From Actinospica robiniae DSM 44927 (GTDB taxonomy: Bacteria > Actinomycetota > Actinomycetes > Streptomycetales > Catenulisporaceae), in NCBI RefSeq assembly GCF_000504285.1, contig NZ_KI632511.1, positions 9,344,154 through 9,408,153 of the forward strand: a stretch of 64,000 nucleotides of DNA. The letters are read 5' to 3'. Under the pieces are notes generated by a model. The model ran no database searches. It had not been told where the DNA came from and was given only the letters and a program-made list of their open reading frames with translations. This document shows positions 42,538 through 49,643 of the stretch, in pieces; the first letter of the stretch is position 1; every line of letters begins with the position of its first letter. Made by a program: the position numbers and the translations under genes.

Positions 42538-43950
42538 ATGGCGAGCAAGAAACCAGGCAAGGCGACGGCGAACACCCTGGTCGACTTCGGCATCACCGGT
42601 GACCTCGCGCACAAGATGACGCTGCGCGCGCTCTACCGGCTCGAGCGGCGGGGCCTGCTCGACTGCCGGATCATCGGCGTCGCCGCGGAATCCTGGACGC
42701 TGGACCGGCTGATCGAGCACGCGCGCGAGGGCATCGCGGCGTCCGGCGAGAAGATCGACGACGAGGTGTTCGACCGCTTCGCTAAGCGGTTGACGTACAT
42801 TTCCGGCGACGTCAAGGACGACAAGCTCTACGAGCAGCTGGCGAAGGAGCTCGGGCCGAAGGCGCGGACCGTCTTCTACCTGCAGATGCCGCCCTCGCTG
42901 TTCGGCCCGATCGTGGAGAAGCTCGGGCAGCACGACCTGCTCGGCGGCGCCCGGGTGGCGGTGGAGAAGCCGTTCGGCCACGACCTGGCCTCCGCCCGCG
43001 AGCTCAACGACCGGCTGCGCGCGGTGCTGGCCGAGGAGCAGCTGCTGCGGGTGGACCACTTCCTCGGCAAGTCCCCGGTCATCGAGCTCGAATACCTCCG
43101 CTTCGCCAACCTGGCGCTGGCCGAGCTGTGGGACCGCAAGAGCGTGGCGGCCATACAGATCACCATGGCCGAGAACTTCGGGGTCGAGGACCGCGGCCGG
43201 TTCTACGACCCGGTCGGCGCGCTGCGCGACGTGGTGCAGAACCACCTGCTGCAGGTCCTGGCCCTGGTCGCGATGGAGCCGCCGGCCGGCGCCGGCGCGG
43301 ACGACCTGCGGGACAAGAAGGGCGAGGTGCTCCGGGCGGTGCACCCGGCCGACCCCAAGCGCTACGTGCGCGGCCAGTACCACGGCTACCTCGACGTGCC
43401 CGGCGTCGCCGCCGACTCGCAGACCGAGACCTTCGCGGCGCTCCAGCTGGAGATCGACAACTGGCGCTGGTCCGGCGTCCCGATCTACCTGCGGGCCGGC
43501 AAAGCGCTGGCCGAGCGGGTGACCGAGGTGCGGCTGCACCTCAAGCGCACGCCGAGCCTCGCCTTCCTGCCCAAGGCCGGCCAGGCCGAGGCCAACCAGA
43601 TCGTGCTGCGGATCGACCCGGAGCCGGGCCTGCGCATGGCCATAACGGCCAAGGCCGACCAGAGCGCGGACTGGTCGCCGCTCACCCTCGACGCCAGCTT
43701 CGCCCGCGAGCTCGGCGAACCGCTCGAGCCCTACGAGCGGCTGCTGCACAGCGCCCTGATCGGCGACGCACAGCTCTACGCCCGCGAGGACAGCGTCGAG
43801 GAGTCCTGGCGCATCGTCCAGCCGCTGATCGACGCCCCGCCGCCGGTGCACGTCTACGAGCGCGGCAGCTGGGGGCCGGTCGAGGCCGTGGAGAAGCTGA
43901 CGCGCAGCCACGTGAAGTGGCACAAGCCGTGGATGCCTGACGAGGTGTAA
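42538..43950 (+). CDS. zwf: glucose-6-phosphate dehydrogenase, divergent short form
   Basis: A 470-residue enzyme of the oxidative pentose phosphate pathway. The cofactor motif is GITGDLAHK (residues 18-26; usually GASGDLAxR/K). EKPFG lies at 143-147 and the active-site motif RVDHFLGK at 171-178. The glutamate that usually follows (GKE) is serine here, and the nearby NWRWSGVPIYLRAGKAL segment is intact. It lacks the opcA, tal and pgl neighbours of the main actinobacterial zwf, so it is probably a second isozyme. Confidence 0.88.
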   Translation: MASKKPGKATANTLVDFGITGDLAHKMTLRALYRLERRGLLDCRIIGVAAESWTLDRLIEHAREGIAASGEKIDDEVFDRFAKRLTYISGDVKDDKLYEQLAKELGPKARTVFYLQMPPSLFGPIVEKLGQHDLLGGARVAVEKPFGHDLASARELNDRLRAVLAEEQLLRVDHFLGKSPVIELEYLRFANLALAELWDRKSVAAIQITMAENFGVEDRGRFYDPVGALRDVVQNHLLQVLALVAMEPPAGAGADDLRDKKGEVLRAVHPADPKRYVRGQYHGYLDVPGVAADSQTETFAALQLEIDNWRWSGVPIYLRAGKALAERVTEVRLHLKRTPSLAFLPKAGQAEANQIVLRIDPEPGLRMAITAKADQSADWSPLTLDASFARELGEPLEPYERLLHSALIGDAQLYAREDSVEESWRIVQPLIDAPPPVHVYERGSWGPVEAVEKLTRSHVKWHKPWMPDEV

Positions 43951-43954
43951 GACG

Positions 43955-44007
43955 ACAGCGAGGCCGGGCCCCGCCGCCGCACCGGCGGCAGGGCCCGGCC
44001 TCGCTGT
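43955..44007. terminator. bidirectional hairpin terminator between zwf and aldo/keto reductase
   Basis: ACAGCGAGGCCGGGCCC (43955-43971) pairs with GGGCCCGGCCTCGCTGT (43991-44007), and the inner GCCGCC/GGCGGC extends the stem. It begins 5 bp after the zwf stop and lies 13 bp beyond the end of the convergent gene. Confidence 0.9.
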
Positions 44008-44019
44008 ATCCGGCCCCTG

Positions 44020-45003
44020 CTATTCGGCCGGGGGCGGCGTCGGGACCGAGCCGTAGCGCTCGCCGACCACCTGCGCGCCGAGCGGCTCGAGGTCGGCCAG
44101 GGCCTGCGCATCGAGCCGCACGTCGAGGGCCGCGGCGTTCTGCTCCAGCCACTTGACCCGCTTGGTGCCCGGGATCGGCACCACCGTCACGCCGAGCCGC
44201 TCGGCCTGCGCGTACACCCAGGCCAGCGCGACCTGCGCCGCCGTCGCCCCGAGCCGGTCGGCCACCGCGCGCACCGCGTCCGCGATCGCGCGGTTGGCCT
44301 GCCCGGCGTCGCCGGCGAAGCGCGGGTTGCTCGAGCGGAAGTCCCCGGCGGCCAGCTGCCCGGTCTCGACCGTGCCGGTCAGGAAGCCGCGGCCGAGCGG
44401 CGAGTAGGCCACCAGCCCGATGCCGAGCTCGGCCATCGTCGGCGCGAGCGCCTCGACCTCGGTCCGGCTCCACAGCGAGTACTCGGACTGGACCGCGCTG
44501 ATCGGGTGCACGGCGTGGGCCCGGCGCAGCTGCTCGGCGGAGAACTCCGAGACGCCGAGCCGGCGCACCTTGCCCTCGCGCACCAGCTCGGCCATCGCGC
44601 CGATGGTCTCCTCGACCTCGACGTTCATCGGCGGACGGTGGACGTAGTACAGGTCGATGACGTCGATCCCGAGGCGCAGCAAAGAACTCTCCGCGCTGCG
44701 CCTGACGTACCCGGCATCGCCGCGCACGGTGCGGGCGCTGTCACCGCCGGTGCGGTCGATGCCGAACTTGGTGGCCAGCTGGACCCGGTCCCGCCGGTCG
44801 TGGAGGGCGCGGCCGACGAGCACCTCGTTGTGCCCGGACCCGTAGATGTCCGCGGTGTCCAGAAGGGTGACGCCGAGATCGATGGCGCGGTGGATGGTGG
44901 CGATCGACTCGTCCCAGTCGCCCGGGCCGTAGAACTCGCTCATGCCCATACACCCGAGGCCCTGCGCCGAGACCTCGAGACCGCCGAGGAGGATGCGTTC
45001 CAT
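44020..45003 (-). CDS. aldo/keto reductase
   Basis: A 327-residue NADPH-dependent reductase with the catalytic tetrad Asp49 and Tyr54 (DTADIYG), Lys79 (ATKFGID) and His122 (YYVHRPP), and a C-terminal cofactor segment [20 protein letters not shown]. It belongs to the AKR group of bacterial YghZ/pyridoxal-reductase-like enzymes; the substrate is unknown. The ATG at 45003 begins MERILLGGL. Confidence 0.92.
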   Translation of the reverse strand: MERILLGGLEVSAQGLGCMGMSEFYGPGDWDESIATIHRAIDLGVTLLDTADIYGSGHNEVLVGRALHDRRDRVQLATKFGIDRTGGDSARTVRGDAGYVRRSAESSLLRLGIDVIDLYYVHRPPMNVEVEETIGAMAELVREGKVRRLGVSEFSAEQLRRAHAVHPISAVQSEYSLWSRTEVEALAPTMAELGIGLVAYSPLGRGFLTGTVETGQLAAGDFRSSNPRFAGDAGQANRAIADAVRAVADRLGATAAQVALAWVYAQAERLGVTVVPIPGTKRVKWLEQNAAALDVRLDAQALADLEPLGAQVVGERYGSVPTPPPAE

Positions 45004-45034
45004 GAGCCACACCGTATCGCCTAAGGCATGGCGA

Positions 45035-45063
45035 AACCCCTCCCGGTGTGTCCGGGAGGGGTT
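45035..45063 (-). terminator. hairpin terminator after the lysozyme-like gene
   Basis: AACCCCTCCCGG (45035-45046) pairs with CCGGGAGGGGTT (45052-45063) around a 5-base loop. It is 35 bp past the stop of the minus-strand secreted protein gene and upstream of the aldo/keto reductase. Confidence 0.85.
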
Positions 45064-45097
45064 CGTCGTGTGCTGTGTGTGGTGCTGGCTTTGGTTA

Positions 45098-45826
45098 TCA
45101 GTGGTTGACGATGGTGGAGACGATGTGGGCGGCCTGGTCTTCCCACTGCGAGTACAGGGAGCCGTTGAAGGAGTCCTGGACGTCCTGGGCGGCGCGGTGC
45201 AGGGACATGCTCTGGTAGCCCGACGGCAGGTTCTTCAGGAACGCCTTGGCCGCGTAGGTCGGGTCGTTGAGCTGGCTCGGGGTGCCCCAGCCGCAGGAGG
45301 GGCGCTGCTGGAACAGGCCGAGGGAGTCGTGGTCGACCGCGACGTTGAGGTTCTGGAGCTTGGATTCCTGCATCGAGGTGGCAACGGCGATGGTCGCGGC
45401 GTAGGGGGACAGGTGCATGTCCTCGGCGGCCTTGACGATGGAGGTGGCGTTGGACCACTGGTCGGAGTCCAGGGTGATGTGCGACTGGCTTCCGACGGTG
45501 CCGGTGGGCTCGAGGGTCGCGGTGGTGGAGCCGGCGAACAGGCTGGTCGGGGTCGCGGCCTTGGCGGTGGTCTTCGCCGGGGTGGTGGTCTTGGTGGTGG
45601 TCTTGGTGGTGCTGGCGGCGGTGGCCTTGGCGGTGCTCGCGGTGGCCTTGACGCTCGCGGGGGCGACGTGGGCGGTGGCGGGCTTGGCCGGGGCGGTGGC
45701 GGCGGAGGCGGTCAGCGGGGCGACGCCGACGCCGACGGCGGCCAGGGCGAGCGCGGCGGCGGGGTAGCGGCGCGGGCTGGAGATGAAGGTGCGGAACGCG
45801 GAGGTGGACATGCGGTTCTTCAGCAC
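45098..45826 (-). CDS. secreted lysozyme-like/cell-wall protein under c-di-AMP riboswitch control
   Basis: A 242-residue secreted protein. A signal sequence (about 1-43, ending APLTASA) is followed by a Thr/Ala/Lys-rich linker (about 45-95) and a C-terminal helical domain: [12 protein letters not shown], then [36 protein letters not shown]. This resembles the lysozyme-like domain common in actinomycete exported proteins, with a glutamate (QES) that could be catalytic. A peptidoglycan-cleaving role fits the ydaO-type leader, which typically controls cell-wall hydrolases. The start lies close behind the riboswitch. Confidence 0.8.
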   Translation of the reverse strand: MLKNRMSTSAFRTFISSPRRYPAAALALAAVGVGVAPLTASAATAPAKPATAHVAPASVKATASTAKATAASTTKTTTKTTTPAKTTAKAATPTSLFAGSTTATLEPTGTVGSQSHITLDSDQWSNATSIVKAAEDMHLSPYAATIAVATSMQESKLQNLNVAVDHDSLGLFQQRPSCGWGTPSQLNDPTYAAKAFLKNLPSGYQSMSLHRAAQDVQDSFNGSLYSQWEDQAAHIVSTIVNH

Positions 45827-45835
45827 GAGTTCTAG

Positions 45836-46075
45836 AGCCTCTCCTTCGGCCGCCTACCGGGTTAGCTGACGGGTTCGGGCGGAAGGGGAGTTCGCCCTAC
45901 AGCCCCCACACCGGGCGACGAAGACACGGACGCATAAGCACGTCGTGGGCGTCGTTGGTGAAGAGGGGGCCGATTCACCCCGGGGGACCGGCACGGTTGA
46001 GTGCCTGGTACTCATTGGGTCCCCGGCTCCGATCGGGTTCGCGCTGCGGGAGCTTCGTCGACCGCGGCGCCGCCC
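45836..46075 (-). ncRNA. c-di-AMP riboswitch (ydaO-yuaA type) leader
   Basis: Read on the minus strand, the leader contains GGGGACCCAATG (about 46012-46023), GGGTGAATCGGC (about 45969-45980) and CCCGTCAGCTAACCCGG followed by CGGCCGAAGGAG (about 45842-45873). These are the conserved ydaO aptamer blocks in the right order. A variable stem-loop region lies between the second and third blocks. The 5' limit is approximate. In actinobacteria this class turns off cell-wall hydrolase genes when c-di-AMP is high, matching the lysozyme-like gene that follows. Confidence 0.88.
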
Positions 46076-46377
46076 GGGTATCGGACTCGGCGGGTGCCCG
46101 GTGCCGGAACTTGTTTTCACGGCGTGGACCGGGCCACGACAAGAACATTACCCGAGATGCCCGGTATGTCCAAATTCCGGCGGAAACTCAACCGCCCGTA
46201 ATGACGCCATCACCCGAGGTCAGGAAAAACCCACCCGCAAAGCCCGCGAAACACCTCGGAACCAGCGCCCCACCTGCACGAACGCCCGACCTGACGCCTT
46301 TCACCGCATTCCGTGAAATACCCATAGCCAAGCGTAACAACGACCACCCGCCGCTATTCTCCGCAATTCCATAAACG

Positions 46378-46413
46378 CGGAAAGCGACCATACTCCCGTA
46401 TGGTCGCTTTCCG
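46378..46413 (-). terminator. hairpin terminator after the beta-helix gene
   Basis: A perfect 15-bp stem, CGGAAAGCGACCATA with TATGGTCGCTTTCCG, closes a 6-base loop, 22 bp beyond the beta-helix gene stop. The rest of 46076-46377 is AT-richer than its surroundings and probably holds the riboswitch transcript promoter; I see no gene in it. Confidence 0.88.
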
Positions 46414-46435
46414 ATTGTAGGCGATTACTCTGGGT

Positions 46436-48025
46436 TCACCCGCCTGCGGTTATCGGAATGGTGCTGGCGCCGGCGCCCCCGGTGACGGTGTTGGAGGCGT
46501 ACACGATGTTGGGATCGGCCGCGCAGGCGGTCTGGTCCTTCACGTCGAAGCCGTAGCCGATCGCGCTGCCGAGGTTCAGGTTGTTGTGCGCGAAGACGTT
46601 GCCGCAGCCGAAGCCGGTGTAGAGCTGCTCGACCAGGATGCCCTGCTGGTAGGCGTCGACGCCGGTGTTGCCGGTCACGGTGTAGTCGTTGCCCTTGACG
46701 TCGACCCAGGCCACGGCCGAGTTGGCACCCGCCTCGCCGGTGGCGTTGAACGAGTTGCCCTCGATCGTGCTGCCGGTGGTGCCTTCCTTGGCGTCGATGT
46801 TCTCGGCGGTGATGCCCGGGCCGAGGGTGTTGTTCAGGATCAGGTTGTCGTTCGAGGTGTCCGGCTGGCCGCCGCTGTAGGTGCCCCAGTTGCTCTGCGC
46901 GCTGCCGAGGTAGATGCCTTCGCCGTATCCGGCCTGGTACTGGCCGGTGTTGCTGACGGTGGAGTTCTCGACCGTGTCGTCGCTGCTGAAGGCCCGCAGG
47001 TGGATGCCCTCGTCGCCGATGTTGCTCACGTGCAGGCCGTTGAGGACGTCGTGGTCGGCGCCGTCGAGGACGACGCCCTTCTGCGCGCTCGTCACGCTGA
47101 AGCCGGACAGGACCCAGTAGCTCGCCTTCAGGTGCACCGCGTAACCGCTGCTGGTGTTGTAGCCGGCCAGGATCGCGGTGACGGGGCCGGTGAGCGTGAT
47201 CGGCGCGGCGGCGGTACCGCTGATGCTCGGGCTGAACTCGCCGGTATAGGTTCCGGCGGCGAGCTGAATGGTCTCGCCCGGCACGGCCTTGTTCAGCGCG
47301 GACGAGAGCTGGCTGGCGGTGGAGACCTGCACGACGGTGCCGCCCGCGCCGGTCGTGCCGGTTGCCGTCGCGGAGGCGCTGGGACTCGCGCTCGCACTCG
47401 CCGACGCGCTTGCCGACGCGGATACCGAGGGTGACGCAGAGTTCGAAGGAGACGCCGACGCGGAAGCTGATGCCGACGCAGAGGCCGAAGCCGACGTTCC
47501 GGTGCCGCCGCCGGCCGCGGTCAGGCTGAAGTCGTCGGCGTCGTACGTGCCCTCGCCGTACCAGCCGTGGACGTATACGGACACTGAGGTCGTGGTCGCG
47601 CCGGTGGTGAACGTGGTGGACAGCTGGCTCCAACCGGCTGCGGCCGGGGTCCAGGCGTCGGAGTAGCCGGTCGCGCCGAGGTACACGTAGTCGCCCTCGA
47701 CATAGGCCGAGAGCGTGTACTGGGTGTTCGGCTGCACCGCGACGGTCTGAGTGCACTGCGCGTCGTCGGAGCCGGTGGCCGCGCCGGCCAGCGCGTGGGC
47801 CCCGGCGTGCACCGGCGAGCCCACCACCGAACCGGTGCCGGCGTCGCAGCTCCACGGCGTGAGCGTGCCGGTCTCCAGGCCCGGGTCGGCGAGCAGGTTC
47901 GCGGCGGCGGCGTCGGCGGTCGTGGGTGCCAGCGCCCATCCGCCGGCCGCGAGCAGCAGCCCGGCCAGCGTGGCCGCGCCCAGCGTGCCGGTGCCGTAGA
48001 TGCGGACCCTGCGACGTCGGTTCAC
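46436..48025 (-). CDS. secreted right-handed beta-helix protein with carbohydrate-binding-like domain
   Basis: A 529-residue exported protein. After a signal sequence (about 1-40, LAGLLLAAGGWALAPTTADA) comes a CBM4/9-like beta-sandwich (NLLADPGLETGTLTPWSCDAGTGSV to DADDFSLTAAG, about 43-175). A linker of repeated Ser-Ala follows (about 180-228), then a parallel beta-helix domain of the pectate-lyase fold (QLSSALNKAVPGETIQLAAGTYTG onward). It probably binds or cleaves an extracellular polysaccharide. GTG 48025 was chosen because MTRRAG... upstream is unlike a signal peptide start. Confidence 0.83.
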   Translation of the reverse strand: MNRRRRVRIYGTGTLGAATLAGLLLAAGGWALAPTTADAAAANLLADPGLETGTLTPWSCDAGTGSVVGSPVHAGAHALAGAATGSDDAQCTQTVAVQPNTQYTLSAYVEGDYVYLGATGYSDAWTPAAAGWSQLSTTFTTGATTTSVSVYVHGWYGEGTYDADDFSLTAAGGGTGTSASASASASASASASPSNSASPSVSASASASASASASPSASATATGTTGAGGTVVQVSTASQLSSALNKAVPGETIQLAAGTYTGEFSPSISGTAAAPITLTGPVTAILAGYNTSSGYAVHLKASYWVLSGFSVTSAQKGVVLDGADHDVLNGLHVSNIGDEGIHLRAFSSDDTVENSTVSNTGQYQAGYGEGIYLGSAQSNWGTYSGGQPDTSNDNLILNNTLGPGITAENIDAKEGTTGSTIEGNSFNATGEAGANSAVAWVDVKGNDYTVTGNTGVDAYQQGILVEQLYTGFGCGNVFAHNNLNLGSAIGYGFDVKDQTACAADPNIVYASNTVTGGAGASTIPITAGG

Positions 48026-48149
48026 GACGGGTTCATCTCCCCTCGATGGCCCGCGGCCGTGCTCCGCCGAGCACGCGCCGCCTGCGCGCCGGGTCACAGC
48101 ACCCGACGATGTCCGCAGTCACGATGCGGCACCAGCCGACGCGCCGTCA

Positions 48150-48165
48150 AGGGGTCTAGACCATT
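48150..48165. promoter_or_regulatory. DasR-like dre operator
   Basis: AGGGGTCTAGACCATT matches the 16-bp DasR consensus ACTGGTCTAGACCAGT at 13 positions, with the core GGTCTAGACCA intact. It lies 125 bp upstream of the beta-helix protein gene. DasR is a GntR regulator controlling chitin and N-acetylglucosamine use in Streptomyces, so the gene may respond to aminosugars. Confidence 0.6.
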
Positions 48166-48172
48166 TTGGCGG

Positions 48173-48192
48173 CCGGCGGCTCTCGCCGCCGG
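48173..48192 (-). terminator. hairpin after the Gln/Pro-rich membrane protein gene
   Basis: CCGGCGGC (48173-48180) pairs with GCCGCCGG (48185-48192) across TCTC, 42 bp beyond the stop at 48234. There is no T tract on the relevant strand. Confidence 0.6.
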
Positions 48193-48233
48193 TCGGATCC
48201 CCGATCCTGCCGGGTCGTCTCGCGCGCCCGGCC

Positions 48234-49268
48234 TCAGCCGTTGCCGACGTTGCCGCAGAGGTTGTCGAGGGCGTCGCCGTCGCTCTCCAGCCGCTGGCCG
48301 GCCGCGTCCGCCGAGGCCTCGCCGGACGAGTCGCCGTGCAACAACTGCTGCAGGCCGGTCAGGAAGGTGTCGAGGTCGGTGTCGAACTTCTTGATCGCCA
48401 GGCGGACGTTGTCGTGCGTCGCCTTGGCCTCGTCGCCGGTGAGCTTCTGCTGCAGGCTGCGCATGTCGCTGATGAACTTGTCCCCGGCGGTGGTCAGCTG
48501 CGTCGAGTCGCCGCTGCTCTCGGCATCCTGCAGGCCCTGCTCGTCGGCCGACAGGGTCGAGACGAGCTGCGCCGAGTCCGACTCCGCCGAGATGCAGGCC
48601 GCGTCCGCGGCGGTGGAGTTGCCGATCTTGTAGATGCCGAACGCGGCGCCGCCGGTGAACACCAGCGAGAGCGCGATGCCGACGTTTCCCGCGACCTTCC
48701 CCGCGCCGCCGAGCGCGGACGCCCGAGCCCGGCCGATGATCGAGAGGACCAGGCCGACCACGGGTATGAAGCAGCAGATGGCGCCGGCCAGCGCGACGCC
48801 GTTGGAACGCTGCGCCGGATAGGCGCCGGGCTGCGGCCAGCCGCCCGGCTGCGCGTAGCCGGCGGCGCCCGCCGGGTAGCCGGGCTGCTGCTGTTGCCCG
48901 TAGTCGGGCTGCTGCTGCCCATAACCGGATTGCTGCGGGTAACCGCTCTGATCGAGGTTGGACGCGGACAGCTCCTGGTACGGGTCGCGCTCGAGGTAGG
49001 GCGTGGTGGGCTGCTGCCCGGAGTACCCGCCCTGGTCCGGATAGCCCCCGTAGGACGGCTGCTGCGGCGGCGCCCCGTAAGGCGGCTGCTGCTGCGACGC
49101 GTTCGGATCCGGCTGCCCGGGCCACGACTGCTGGCCCTGCTGCTCCGGCTGCGCGTAATAGCCCTGATTCGGCGGCTGCTGCGGCGGCTGCTGCTGAGGC
49201 CAGCCGCCTTGGGACTGGCCCGGCTGCTGAAGCGGTTCAGAGGGGTTTCCCCAAGATGGCTCGGTCAT
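48234..49268 (-). CDS. Gln/Pro-rich membrane protein with DUF4190-like helices
   Basis: A 344-residue protein. Residues 1-160 are low complexity and rich in Gln, Pro, Gly and Tyr (QQQPPQQPPNQGYY type repeats), expected to be cytoplasmic and disordered. Two membrane segments follow (VALAGAICCFIPVVGLVLSIIG and VAGNVGIALSLVFTGGAAFGIY), as in DUF4190 proteins. The extracytoplasmic C-terminal domain (about 220-344) is helical with cysteines near its ends. Function unknown. The ATG at 49268 begins MTEPSWGNP. Confidence 0.75.
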   Translation of the reverse strand: MTEPSWGNPSEPLQQPGQSQGGWPQQQPPQQPPNQGYYAQPEQQGQQSWPGQPDPNASQQQPPYGAPPQQPSYGGYPDQGGYSGQQPTTPYLERDPYQELSASNLDQSGYPQQSGYGQQQPDYGQQQQPGYPAGAAGYAQPGGWPQPGAYPAQRSNGVALAGAICCFIPVVGLVLSIIGRARASALGGAGKVAGNVGIALSLVFTGGAAFGIYKIGNSTAADAACISAESDSAQLVSTLSADEQGLQDAESSGDSTQLTTAGDKFISDMRSLQQKLTGDEAKATHDNVRLAIKKFDTDLDTFLTGLQQLLHGDSSGEASADAAGQRLESDGDALDNLCGNVGNG

Positions 49269-49501
49269 CGCCGCGTTGCCCCGTTCGTCTCGATCACGGT
49301 GGTGTGCCTGTCTTCGCCGACTATCATCGAGTATGAAACAACGCGTTGTCGAGGGCTCGGACCGCGCATCCGCCGAGCGGAGAACCCGTTGCGCCGAGCC
49401 GCGATCGCGACGCGGCACCCGTCGGCATGTGCCCGACGGTCTCCTGCTCTCCCGCCCGCAGTCGCAGAGGGCGACGATGCCGGCGAGATCTCGCCGGTAA
49501 T

Positions 49502-49524
49502 GATCGCCGAATCATTCGGCGATC
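49502..49524. promoter_or_regulatory. palindrome between divergent surface-protein genes
   Basis: GATCGCCGAAT and ATTCGGCGATC form perfect 11-bp arms around one base, in the 375-bp gap 49269-49643. A shorter palindrome, CAACGCGTTG, lies near 49340, and a TAGGAT -10-like box at 49567-49572 could serve the 973-residue protein. No gene is seen in the gap. The palindrome may be an operator or a transcript hairpin. Confidence 0.5.
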
Positions 49525-49643
49525 TTTCGGGCTGAAAAAATTCGCGCCTTAAAATTTCATGACTGCTAGGATGCGCCTGCCTGCAGCGCCCGCGTGAGAT
49601 TTACGGGATGCGGACGCTGATTCTTTAGGGAGGGATCAAAGGC

